From NCBI GenBank assembly GCA_011800805.1, contig MPNW01000376.1:32071-81585 (forward strand): a stretch of 49,515 nt of DNA, given 5' to 3'. The DNA is from Hirudo medicinalis. Lineage: Eukaryota > Annelida > Clitellata > Hirudinida > Hirudinidae. A model generated the notes under the pieces. That model was not told where the DNA came from. It saw nothing but the letters and a program-made list of their open reading frames with translations, and ran no database searches. The stretch's first letter is position 1. Every line of letters starts with the position of its first letter. The position numbers and the translations under genes were made by a program. This document shows positions 35,823 to 46,574 of the stretch, one piece after another.

Positions 35823-36750
35823 TTACTTACAAATTAACAATATTTGATCATTGGATAATTGCCTTTTTGTTGATTAAAAAGTCCGAAATTGATCTTATAT
35901 TTCTAGATTTTTTTAAATTTTTATTAAACATTTTCGGTATTCTTTAGCAATCAAATTTAAAATTTGAACTTTATTTTAAAGGGTTTTAAAGGATTTAATT
36001 GACGATATCTTTTTAAATATCAAAATAAGATAATCTAAATAAGTTGCCCAAATAGAGCCTTCACATACCTTTAATTTGAAATGTATATTATATTCTAGGT
36101 TTTCTAGAACTAAACATACAGCCTCTCAACCATCGCGAGGTGTTGGCATTTGGTCAAAGTTCAACGACCCATATTTCTGGCACCGATTGTCCAAAAATCT
36201 GAAATTTTAATTTTTTAACTTACTCATGTAGGTTAACAACTGTGTCTTACTTCAGCAAAACCCAAGGTGGTGATGTCAGATGTCAAATGACGTGCTGATT
36301 TGACGTGGTAGTTCAGTTATAAATTGTTTTCAAAAAACTTGGAAAATTATGGAAGAATCGATATTGACCTAGTTTGTAATGTTTTGATGAGTCGACATGG
36401 AGTCGGCTTTGCAGTTTTTTTTAGGGATTCTTCGAAAATGCCTGAGATGAATGAACAGTTAATTAGGGATGCCAGGATATGAGCTATCAGAGGCACCGAA
36501 ATGCTTGCCAGAGTTGGGTTGATGCCATTACAATCAGTGATATGGAAACTTTTGAGAGTTTTGAAATTGAGATAATTTCTTCTGATGTAACAGATGATAA
36601 GAAAATTGAGTGCGGGTAGAATCTTTTAGATATTTTCGAAAATCTAGGTTGTTCAGAATAATTTTTTTGGAAAGCTCATTACCAATGTTTGAGAAAAATG
36701 CATTGAAGGAATAAACTATTTCATTAGGGGATGTAAGTGGTTGGCTATCA
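35823..36750. other. Intergenic, one short unassigned frame
   Basis: A 46-codon plus-strand frame from 36479 (MSYQRHRNACQSWVDAI...) follows another short frame in a different register and may be a decayed transposon ORF. I do not recognise it. Confidence 0.35.
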
Positions 36751-37961
36751 GTTTCTTAATACTCCGTCTTGGAGCTCCGACAGGGATCCTCAGAGGAGGT
36801 TCCCCCGTCTTCAAACGTTTCGGCCCTTTGAATCTCCTGACGTTTTCGGGGGGGGGGGGGGGCGCATCAAGTGATCAGCCGGATGTCCGTCGGTTTTTAT
36901 ACTTCGGAACCCAACGCTTACCGCCGGCTATGAGAGGCTCTCTTTTCTTTGGCCTTCTTATGCCGGTCACTGCTGCCTGGGCTGGAGCGACTCCGAAAGC
37001 TCTCAATGGCTTCTTCATGTCACATAATACCTACTTTGCACCTGCAATCTTCGACTGTGCGAGGCTCTCTTTGGCCTTTTTATGTCGATCGCATCCACCC
37101 CAGTTGCCTACAGCGGTCACGAAAGCTCTCAGTGGCTTTTTCACACCGTGTACTTAATATATGCAAACTTGGCCTTATAATTTCTTTGTAGCCGTCAGCC
37201 GGAGATAGAAATTTTCTGGACTCGACCGCGATACTCCACAGTATCAGTTATGGAGGTGGTCTTTTGTGAGTATTCTTCCTCCACAGATTTGGACGCTGCC
37301 TCTGCAAAGGTTGACTCAGGAATGCCATGAAACACCAAATTGCTGGACCTAAGCTGGGTTTCAAGTTGATCTAACTTTTGCTTTAAGTTTCTATTTTCGT
37401 ACGAGATAAATTTTAAACATGTTGCCGAAGCGATTAAGAATGAGTTATAACCTAACCCTAATCCCCATAAATATTAATAACGGCAGCTTCGGCAGTTTTA
37501 CCATTGTTTTCTCCATCATATAACTTGTTTTTTTGGCAAGCATAAGTAATAAATTAGTTATAAGCCTATCAGCTAGGTTATCGATGGACTTATCGTCCAG
37601 CAGTTACAAATAAAATTTAGGTCCCCGGTTTATTAAGTACACGGCGTGAAGAAGCCACCGAGAGCTTTCATGACCGCTGTAGGCAACTGGGGCGGACGCG
37701 ATCGACACAAGAAGGCCAAAAAGAACCTCGCCTAGTCGAAGGTTGCAGCAATGAACGACATAAGAAAGCCAATGAGAGCTTCGCATAACCGAAGATAACT
37801 TTGGGTCTGGAAGGTAAAAACCGACAGGGACATCCAGCTGATCACCGGTTGCGGCTCGGCCCCCGAAAATGTAGGGAGAGTCAAAGGGTCGAAACGTTTG
37901 AAGACGGGGGAAACTCCTCTGAGGATCCTTGTCGGAGCTCCAAGGCGGAGTTTTAAGAAAC
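36751..37961. mobile_element. Foldback-like element with long inverted arms
   Basis: The left arm (36751-37159) and right arm (37632-37961) are reverse complements over most of their length. Matching landmarks are TTTCTTAA at the outer ends, GGATCCTCAGAGGAG, CCCCCGTCTTCAAACGTTTC, CCCCAGTTGCCTACAGCGGT and GTGTACTTAAT at the inner ends. Identity looks high. The left arm is about 80 bp longer and contains related sub-repeats (AGGCTCTC...GGCCTT and AAAGCTCTC..TGGCTT, each twice), and carries a G-run at about 36848-36862. Long, internally repetitive arms around a non-homologous loop are typical of foldback elements. No clear target duplication was seen. Confidence 0.8.
37195..37431 (-). pseudogene. 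LINE ORF1-like fragment in the foldback loop
   Basis: A 78-codon frame ending in TGA reads, in part, NLKQKLDQLETQLRSSNLVF followed by HGIPES. A coiled coil running into 'RR.NL.FHGIPES' marks the start of the RRM in L1/CR1-type ORF1 proteins. Only this junction is present; there is no start, no C-terminal part and no reverse transcriptase nearby. Confidence 0.65.
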
Positions 37962-38767
37962 ACATGTTATTCAAACGAAGTACCACCCAGACTTAAACTT
38001 ATAACTCTCAAGGACTTAAGGATTAGGATATTAATTATCGCCTAACTTATCGCCTGATAAGTCGATAAATAATGGAAACATTGCACATATTTGGTAGAAA
38101 TAAGAATTTCGATTTGATGGTTCAACTTAAAACCGCCACATCTTTTTATGATTTCAAGTAATTTGTCGTAAAGTCTTGTTGAAACAGCTTGTGGGTGTGA
38201 CATTTATTCATATTTACCAATTACATAACGGTGATGGTGATCATGATGATGATGATGAATATTTTGAAAGACTATCGAATCATCAATTCTCTGTTGGTGA
38301 GCATTCATCTTCCCTTTCATAACCGATGCCTGAATGAGGAGGTGTGTGTTTCGGCTCTTTGGAATTCCTCAGACGAATGGAAAAAGAAGAGCGACCGGTG
38401 TTTTTATGAAGTGAATTAGGCATGCAAGGCATGCAAGACAAGGAAACGTGAATTAATAACGAATTCATGACACCATTATTACGCCAACTAATAATAACGG
38501 CGATCATAATGTTCAATTGAATATCAGAAAAGGGAAAGGAAAAGAACAAAATACGATTTCTTTCAAGTGTTGGAAAATATTAATGACGTGCGCTAAATCA
38601 AACCAGGAATGTCAGACATGAGTCACTCATGGAAATGACTGGAACCAGGCGATGTGGAAAATAAGGAATGTAACGTCGAACTGAACATGTCACTGAATAT
38701 GGAGGTTATTGCTACAATGGGATTCTACAGCACGACTCAGCAATTGGTCCCCTTCTTCGAATAAACT
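37962..38767. other. Intergenic, nothing recognised
   Basis: No supported gene. A GAT tract lies near 38231-38260. Confidence 0.5.
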
Positions 38768-38797
38768 AAACGTTAAGTGAAACAGTAGCATTGATGA

Positions 38798-38828
<31 letters not shown>

Positions 38829-38838
38829 AATAGTAATG

Positions 38839-38874
<36 letters not shown>

Positions 38875-38973
38875 GTAACAGTAATAGTAATAATAATNAA
38901 ACGTTAAGTGAAACAGTAGCATTGATGATAATAATAAATAATAATAATAATAATAATAATAATAGTAATGATG

Positions 38974-39015
<42 letters not shown>

Positions 39016-39065
39016 GTAACAGTAATAGTAATAATAATAATAATAATAACAATAATAACAACAGC
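38768..39065. repeat. Duplicated (TAA)n microsatellite block around an N
   Basis: AAACGTTAAGTGAAACAGTA and the following GCATTGATGATAATAATAA occur at 38768 and again at 38899, directly after the N at 38898. Both copies continue into the same TAA/TAG/CAG pattern, so about 130 bp are present twice. Poly-Ile and poly-Leu frames here are artefacts. Confidence 0.9.
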
Positions 39066-40088
39066 AATTTATACCAATTTAGCAAATAATAAAAATGTTA
39101 ATTTCTATTACTATAGAGTATCGGTTAAATTTAATCTAAAACATGAAAATCAAACACATTTTCGCAACTGATCTCACTTTGAAAGTCAGAAAAACAACGA
39201 CGAAAAATGTTAATAATAGAATTTTAATGGTCGAGAAACTTTCAAAGAATCGTTGGACTTTGACACTCGTCAGAAGACAAAATTGATTGGCCTTCACGCC
39301 TGTCAGTGAAATAACAGGTGTGCTTTCCGTCCAAAGTCTTCCAATTTTATTGTGCACAGGTAAATGCAGGGAGAAGAATTCATAATACGGAATGAACATT
39401 CTAAATCGATTAAAGTCATTTTCAACTCAAAAAACAAAATAAACAATTTCAACGGAGAGATTAAGCCACGCATTCATAGAAAAATATAACAAAAATATAT
39501 TGGATGCTTGACGTTTTCGATTACTAGCACGCTAACGATACATTCCAGGCAAATGAAATTCCACTTTGTGCTTCAAAACATTTATTTTATCTCCAGTTTT
39601 ATACGACCACCTGTTCGTCTAACAGCACATCTTCCAAGTTCCTTTCATCCTAAACATCGTGAAGCCACAAACTCTACTCACAGAAAAACTAATAAAAAGT
39701 GAATAATAAAGAAAATTTATCTAATCATCAGTTTCTATCTTTGGAAATTATCAGCGGAGTGTGTTGAAAAAATGTGGAAGAATTGGTGACCAATTTCGAA
39801 TGAAATCCTTATTTAGTGGAGTTCATGTTGATGGGTTGTTAAATATTGAAAAATGTTTTTGTAGGAGTAATTATGTTGACGATGAAATTACTGTGAACGG
39901 GCGTCTGGCAGATGAACGCGCGAATGGAACTTTTTATGGCTGGAGTCTAGCAAAGTAGAATTTCCTGGAACTGCACTGGAAAAATAACGAGATTCGATTA
40001 CCTGAAATATGCACCGATGAATAAAAAAACCAATAAATTGCAAGTGAAACACTCGACACCATTAAATTTCAGAACCTTTTTATGATTT
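39066..40088. other. Intergenic with two unassigned short frames
   Basis: A minus-strand frame at 39399-39136 (MFIPYYEFFSLHLPVHNKIG...) and a plus-strand frame at 39761-39958 (ending GTFYGWSLAK) have no recognised family, signal peptide or splice support. They are recorded only because the region is otherwise empty. Confidence 0.25.
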
Positions 40089-43000
40089 TTACATTAAAAT
40101 GTTAATAAATTTACATCGAATACAAGTAGATCTAGGAAGAATCGTGTACCTATGAAGAGCCTCAAATTTGTTTCCGCCACAGGAGAAGTGCTTCATTTTC
40201 AATCTCCGTTTCTCTACTCCGCTTTTCAGCCCCAAAGATCGGCGCCCTGTTGGCTGCGAAAATGGTTTGAGCGTTTTTGTTATGCTGTCGTCGAGCGCTG
40301 AAGAAGGCTGGTGAGTGAGAGAAGAAGGATAAGTTGTCGTTGCTGTTGTTGTCGATGTCAGACCCTTAGAGAACTGTTGTTGTGTTGAAAACGATTGGGT
40401 GGTTTTGCTGGAACTTCGACAGCGTTGAGGAGTTTCCTGGGACATAGAACGCTGGTGCTTGCTCAGCGGGCCGGGTCGCTTGCTGGTCTGACCGGTGGCA
40501 CTCTGATCTTTAGGCATCCTTATCGGTTGATGGACAGAAACTTTCGCAGGTTGTTGATTTCGGATTTGTTGCAATTTCTGCATTTCCTGGAAATTGCTGA
40601 TCAGTTGCTGACCTTCTTGAGAAGAGGCCATCTGAATGGACTTGGGTTGATGAGGGCACGAATGTTGAGGTCTTTGGGGCCAACTAGGGAGACCTTCCAC
40701 GGTGCAGGAAGCGAAAGGCTCTCTATCAAAAGATTGCTGCTGCTTAAAGTGCGTGAACTGCTGTTTATTTTCGAGCAGCTTCTGTTGCAGCAGTGATTGT
40801 TGCTGATGCATTTGTATCAGCAACTTCTCCTTGTTGGCATTCTGTTGAGACAAATAGGCGCTTTCTGAAGTCGGCGACTGAAGTAGGGTCGGAAATTGAT
40901 GCTGTTGGTGATGCTGTTGTTGATGCTGTTGTTGATGTTGTTGATGCTGTTGTTGATGCTGTTGTTGATGCTGTTGTTGATGTTGTTGATGTTGTTGTTG
41001 ATGCTGTTGTTGATGCTGTTGTTGATGTTGTTGTTGATGCTGTTGTTGATGCTGACGTTGCGAAGATGGAAACGTATAGGTGGGTTGAGTGAACATCTGA
41101 TAAGAATTAAGAAATGCCTGCTGAAGCAATTCTGCACGAGGGCGAAGAGGACGAGTGATGCCGATTCCAAACGACGTTTCAGGCGGAGAAGGAGGCAAAT
41201 TTATGATCGCAGGATGGAAGATCTCTGGTTTGACATTCATCACGGCTGAATTTGGACTCGTCAATGAAGCGGCGAAGTTAACCGAAGTCAGGTGCATTTG
41301 AGTGAAAGCCGCTTGAGAAAAAAGCAGTGGAGTTGAAGAAGGAACGATTATGGTCGACGGATTTGGAAACTTCATGAAATGAGAGGAAGGAGCCCCTTGT
41401 TTCAGAGGGTCGAGAGTGGAAACAGACGGAGCGATGTCGAAGGACTGGTTTTTAACAAGGCGCTTAGTCGGTTCGTTAGGCAAACCGTTGGTTATTTGAG
41501 GTGGTAAGGTGTTCTGACGAATCATTTTGACATCACTTTTGGATGCACCGGTTGCATTGTTTTCGTTGTTGTCCCGGTGAAGATGGAACCGGGATTTGGA
41601 GTATTTAGCCGCAAATTGTTTGTTTGGTTTCTTGTTGGTTCTGTGCTTGTCGTATTCAATGGACGTTGGATCATCTGAGAGGTAATTCATTCCGCTGAGT
41701 CTGAACGTGTTGGTTCTCTCTTCGTTGTCGCATCTCACATCGACCATGCTTCCGTTGCAGTTAAAGGTGAAGACGATTGGACGTCTTGAGCCGCTGCCGG
41801 TGCTTCCACCTTTCTTCCGGTTGTCCTTTCCGCTGAAGAAAAACATTCTTTTGGACTTGTGCTCGGATTTCAAGAGTTCATCTTCCTGTTGTGGATGATG
41901 CTTCTTCTTCTGCCTGTCGTCTTCGAGTGAAACAATTTGACACGTGTCTTCCTCGTGCTCTTCGTCTTGTGCTCTGCTGCCAGGAATGATCTGAAATGAT
42001 TAAAATTCATCACGAGACTTTGAGCAAACATCATGCATGCATGCGTGTTTTTCCTTTAAATTGGTTTTATTTACTTGTTATTACTTGTTTTTACATTTAT
42101 GTGTTTTTGTAACTGGTGCCAACTTTTAATTTAAATATTTTATTTTATTTCCACATTCTAAGAATCTCATTTTCAAGGGTGGAGAAATGAAAATTGCAAG
42201 TTTCATAAATTTTCATAGGTTAAAATCTGCTTGTACATGACAATTTAATTTAGTGAATATTGTGTAACATTCTCGACTGCAGATCTGTGTCCTACAATGA
42301 AGCAACATCAACTTCATCATATATTTTCATCTGAAGAAGCTCTTCCAACGCAACCAAATGTGCCATGTACTCGTGTACTCGTGTACTCGTGTACTCATGT
42401 ACTGCATTTTCCACGAAGAATATTTATTGTTTTGTTGCGAATAACTGCTACAAGAATTTACTATGTCCCTTCATTGTCACCATATATTTTTTAATTCCAG
42501 AAGGCTAAATAAAATCTTTTTAGTCGTTGTTTATCGTAATTCAGGATTATTGCATAATAAATTAGTTTTTACGAAGAGCGTCATTATTAAACATGAATAT
42601 TTCAAACGAAAGCACGTCGAAACATTCATGTTTCAGTTCCTCAGCAGAATTTCCGACAAAGGATGATTCATTTCGATGAAAGGACTTGATGAATGACCGG
42701 GATTTTGTGCTCCTACGCAGGTGGTCAGCCCTCCTTTTATCGTCTTTCAAAGGGTTCGTTTCTGAACTATATAAGCTAAATGAATCAGTAATTTGTTGAA
42801 GTCATTTTCAGTGTTATTTTAAATCTCAGTTGCTTACGTTGTGTGAATAAATATGAATAACACTTCGTTAGTGAGTTCTTCCTGCATCTCAATTTATAAG
42901 CAATAATTTTGGTGTTTTACAAGAACTTACGTCCAAGTCTACGACCTTCCCATTCCGAGTTAACGTTCAGAAATCTTTTTAAAAATCGATTGCAAGATAT

Positions 43001-43636
43001 TATCACAAGCAGAATGTTGACTGCAATGGTTAATATTGTTCCTCTTGCCTGAGAATATTGGACAAAGAGATTCATGTGCTGAGGTATGCCGTCCTTCGTG
43101 GGGCCAAACCCGTTCGGTTGTTGAAGGGTAGAGCCAGGCATAAGAGAGACTCCTCCCCCTAATTGAAAATTCGTCATCATCTCCGCTTCTTGGGTGCTCG
43201 TCGGGAGGAGTCTGAGGCTGTCTTGGATGCTCCCATGCTGTAGTTTGTCGCTGATTTCTGCCTGCCTCCTCCTGTACTGGTTGCCTCTCTCACAGTGGAA
43301 CCTCAAGAAAGACACGGCAATGAGACCAAGCAAAACTATGGTGAAGATGACGTAGGGAAGCCACAAGAGAGCGGTGCTGATTTGATCTAAGTCCTCCTGA
43401 GCAGAAGTTGTTGACCAATAATAGGCGCTGTTCGAAGTCACGTTGACGACGACAAGGACTGTGGCGGGGGAGGTCGGCGGTGCAATCGTAGTTGTGGCTG
43501 ATTGGACGACCACCACCAACGACCCTGTGATGGAGATTGATCCGTTGGTTGATATCGTCGTGGTGGCGTTCTTGACGTCATCGGTTAACCTTTCGATGAG
43601 CCAATCATCAGATAGGGTGTAATTGGATGCGTTCAT
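40089..43636 (-). CDS. Single-pass membrane protein with Q/H-rich cytoplasmic tail, two exons
   Basis: I do not recognise this family. Exon 1 (43636-43049) begins ATG AAC GCA and encodes an S/T- and Asn-rich ectodomain with several N-glycosylation sequons (NAS, NYT, NAT, NGS, NVT), one transmembrane helix (about residues 90-111) and a basic stop-transfer RFHCERGNQYRRR. There is no N-terminal signal peptide, so it may be a type III protein or lack a first exon. Exon 2 (41990-40089) begins in phase 0 after ATTTCAG and encodes 633 residues ending at TAA: a charged start, a QQQH array (about 41053-40896) and a Ser/Gln-rich, basic C-terminus. The phases join only through a GC donor, CAG|GCAAGA. 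A good GT donor at 42930 gives phase 1 and an early stop, unless a further small exon exists. The two exons could also belong to separate genes. Confidence 0.6.
40896..41053 (-). repeat. Coding 12/9-bp repeat (QQQH/QQH)
   Basis: CAACAACAGCAT-type units on the minus strand encode about a dozen QQQH or QQH units inside the large exon. The repeat is also open in the other two minus frames and on the plus strand, which creates spurious long frames. Confidence 0.95.
42364..42400. repeat. 8-bp tandem repeat GTACTCGT
   Basis: About four and a half copies with one mismatch, inside the presumed intron of the membrane-protein gene. Confidence 0.9.
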
Positions 43637-43649
43637 TTGATTGGCCAAA

Positions 43650-44125
43650 TATTGAATTTATTAACAATGCTTTTTTTCGTTTTCAATAAATTTCCTGAAA
43701 ATAAAAGAAATTCGGAATTAATATTTCATTACGACATTTTACGATTTAAAATTTGATTCATCTAAATGTCTCCATTTGACTGACAAATATCACGTTTCAT
43801 TTCAGGATTCCATTAGCCATTAATTAGCCATTAATTAGCCATGCGAGGCCCTTACTCGAGGTTTCAATAAAAAAAAAACATTTGAAGACTTCATTGTTTC
43901 AAGTTGAAAGAAATAAAACATATTCGTCCGCCAAAAGTTGACAGCTGTTTAGAGAGGTCCCATGATGCACTGAGGATGAACTTAAGTCACTCAGTGGATT
44001 GAAACCATTGAAACCACCCATCCACATCTCACTCTCACGAAGTTGTTTTCGTGAAGTTATTTTTCATGAAAACATTATTTCCAGCTGTAGTTGTGATTTA
44101 TTTCAAATCATTTCAATGGATGCAA
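43650..44125. other. Upstream of the membrane-protein gene, nothing recognised
   Basis: AT-rich. It may hold the promoter or a 5' exon of the gene that reads leftward from 43636. A short ATTAGCCATTA direct repeat occurs near 43811-43842. Confidence 0.45.
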
Positions 44126-44280
44126 CCAGGACCGCCGACAGAAATTTCGGACTCCTACCATCCAAGTTATTTTTTACGTCAATTTGGTGATGGAAAAGCA
44201 AAACAAAGGTTTAAAACTGGGCGAACCCCAAAAATTGACCCCCCCCCTTTTAGGCAGTCCAGGATGCAGCTAATGGTGCA
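44126..44280 (+). mobile_element. MITE-like element, second copy
   Basis: CAGGACCGCCGACAGAAATTTCGG-type start (from 44126) matches the left end at 30287-30310. It continues into unrelated sequence with a run of nine Cs (about 44239-44248). The right border is not defined. Confidence 0.5.
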
Positions 44281-44474
44281 ACTTCATTGCTTCATTGGAT
44301 CAATATTTAGAAGCAAAAACATTTTATTGAATAAAACATTTATTTTAATTAAGCACTTATTCGTCAGGTGTTAATATAATTTCAAATATAAATTCATTTT
44401 CTTGTAAAAAAAAAAAGGGCATTAAGAACTTGATTGAAAAAGTAAAAGCAAGCCTGTTTGGGTCCATTTATCTT

Positions 44475-44590
44475 TGTTATTTATCCTTATTATTTATCCT
44501 TATTATTTATCCTTATTATTTATCCTTATTGTTTATCCTTATTATTTATCCTTATTATTTATCCTTATTATTTATCCTTATTATTTATTA
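44475..44590. repeat. 13-bp tandem repeat TATTATTTATCCT, about 9 copies
   Basis: Near-perfect head-to-tail copies with two or three substitutions. A short (GAAT)n tract follows at 44651-44680. Confidence 0.95.
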
Positions 44591-44861
44591 TTAACTTCAA
44601 ACTTCAAAGTAAATCCAAGTTAACCGAAAGAAAGGTTTTTAATGAATGGATTAATGAATGAATGAATGAATGAATGAACGGATGTTTAAAGGAACAACTT
44701 AATGACGTTCTCTTGTAATCCCCGCCTGCATTTAGTATTTGTAATTATATTTTAGTTTCAATTGAAAGGAGCATCAAAAAAGAATCATACTTTTGTTTGA
44801 AAATATCAGAAATAACTATAAATATGAAAAATGTCACGGAAATGCACCGTAGAACTGAATA

Positions 44862-44912
44862 AGCGATAATAAATTAATAAGCGATAATAAATTAATTAGC
44901 GATAATAAATAA
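44862..44912. repeat. 18-bp tandem repeat, 3 copies
   Basis: AAGCGATAATAAATTAAT repeated with minor changes. Confidence 0.9.
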
Positions 44913-45097
44913 TATCATTTCGAAAGGAAATGCTTGGAAAGAAACACAATAAGTATTTGTGAACGTTGGAAGTTCTTGCAGACGGCAGAATGCAAAATGA
45001 AATTTCTTTAGGAAAGTTCTTAACATCATCTCGACGAAGCCAGTGCAACATTCTTTTGATGAGAACGATGATGACTGATAATAATGCCTTTGATGTC

Positions 45098-45150
45098 GAT
45101 GATGATGATGATGATGATGATGACGATGATTATGATGATGATGATGATGG
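45098..45150. repeat. (GAT)n microsatellite
   Basis: About 16 GAT triplets with GAC/TAT interruptions. It produces poly-Asp frames on plus and poly-His/Ile frames on minus. Confidence 0.95.
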
Positions 45151-45301
45151 ACAATGCCATGCAGAGGACAGTAGGAAGCGATAAATGACTGTAAGCCAGA
45201 ACTGACGTGGGAATGTATGGCAAATACGTGAGTTGATTGTGACCATGCATACAAGGATTGAGTTGATTTTATTGACATGTGTGGATGCACGGGTTTGGAG
45301 T

Positions 45302-45480
45302 GCATGGATGAATGGATGAATTTGAGTGCCTTGTTGGATGCATGGATGAATTTGAGTGCCTTGTTGGATGCATGGATGAATTTGAGTGCCTTGTTGGATG
45401 CATGGATGAATTTGAGTGCCTTGTTGGATGCATGGATGAATTGGAGTGTGTTGTTGGATGCATGGATGAATTGGAGTTCT
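45302..45480. repeat. 30-bp minisatellite, about 6 copies
   Basis: The unit CATGGATGAATTTGAGTGCC plus TTGTTGGATG is repeated with a few substitutions in the last two copies. Thirty is divisible by three, so every stop-free frame stays open, giving ten-residue periodic frames on both strands. There is no sign that any is translated. Confidence 0.97.
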
Positions 45481-45617
45481 TGGAATGCATTGGTGATTGG
45501 AACGTAATTCAGATCGTGAATGACTACAGCTGATCAATGAGTGTCTCTTTATTGAATTCATAGCAGTACCTGCCATCCATCATTGGTTCGCAGTAATTAC
45601 ATTTTCGAACATTATTT

Positions 45618-45680
45618 ATATTATTATTATTATTATTATTATTAGTAGTAGTAGTAGTAGTAGTAGTAGTATTATCATCA
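45618..45680. repeat. (ATT)n-(AGT)n microsatellite
   Basis: ATT triplets change to AGT triplets mid-array. Confidence 0.95.
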
Positions 45681-45861
45681 TTATTTTGTTTTATTTATTA
45701 TAAAGTTAATGCAGAGCGTTAGAAGATTTGATAACTTAAGTGCTAAAAATGAATTCATTTGCATTTGACGAAGCATGTGCACTCAGAGGGTCAAGGTCGA
45801 TTTATTTTTCAGATTTTTTTAAATGTTAGAATATTTAGTAATTAGTAGTAATTAGTAATAT

Positions 45862-46157
45862 GTTATAATGAAGTTTGGGTAAGTTATTAGCATATTATAA
45901 TGAGGTTTGGGTAAGTTATTAGCATATTATAATGAGGTTTGGGTAAGTTATTAGCTTATTATAATGAGGTTTGGGTAAGTTATTAGCATATTATAATGAG
46001 GTTTGGGTAAGTTATTAGCATATTATAATGAAGTTTGGGTAAGTTATTAGCATATTATAATGAAGTTTGGGTAAGTTATTAGCATATTATAATGAAGTTT
46101 GGGTAAGTTATTAGCATATTATAATGAGGATCGAGTAAATTATTAGCATATTATAAT
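45862..46157. repeat. 32-bp minisatellite, about 9 copies
   Basis: The unit CATATTATAATGARGTTTGG plus GTAAGTTATTAG is repeated about nine times; the AAG/AGG variants fall in blocks. Every unit contains GTAAGT, a consensus splice donor. Confidence 0.97.
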
Positions 46158-46334
46158 CTCAGTTAATATTATCTCAGGCACGACGGCATAGAGGTGGGTG
46201 ATTACATCTCAGCCGTGGAGGGCAAGGTCGCATCCTCTCTAACTTCTCATGATCTCGCCAACTCTCTTCACAACAGATCCACACAACAGATATCACTGGA
46301 ACTGGATTACACTCTTCCAGACACGTGTAAATAT

Positions 46335-46402
46335 TATTGTTGTTGTTATTATTATGTTTATTATTGTTATTATTATTATTATTGTTATTATTATTATTAT
46401 TA

Positions 46403-46439
<37 letters not shown>

Positions 46440-46440
46440 A
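46335..46440. repeat. (TTA)n/(TTG)n microsatellite
   Basis: Imperfect TTA array with GTT interruptions, giving spurious poly-Tyr and poly-Ile frames. Confidence 0.95.
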
Positions 46441-46574
46441 TTACTTTTGTTTTTATTATTATCATCTTATTAACGTAAGGAACGTCTTTATCTTTAACCT
46501 TTTAACTGCCATTTAGATATTCAATTGAGTGATTATTGGAATAAAATCACTCAAATTAATTCCAGGCTTCTTGT

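Noticed and set aside
36741..37191. 138-codon plus-strand frame, and the similar minus frame at 37604-37986
   Set aside because: They are the two inverted arms of the foldback-like element read through; no start context, family motif or splice support.
38690..39171. Long poly-Leu and poly-Ile frames
   Set aside because: Produced entirely by the TAA/TTA microsatellite.
40395..41249. Plus-strand and alternative minus-strand frames over the Q/H repeat
   Set aside because: Shadows of the QQQH coding exon; the 12-bp unit keeps all frames open.
45130..45576. 148-codon minus-strand frame with ten-residue repeats
   Set aside because: Driven by the 30-bp minisatellite.
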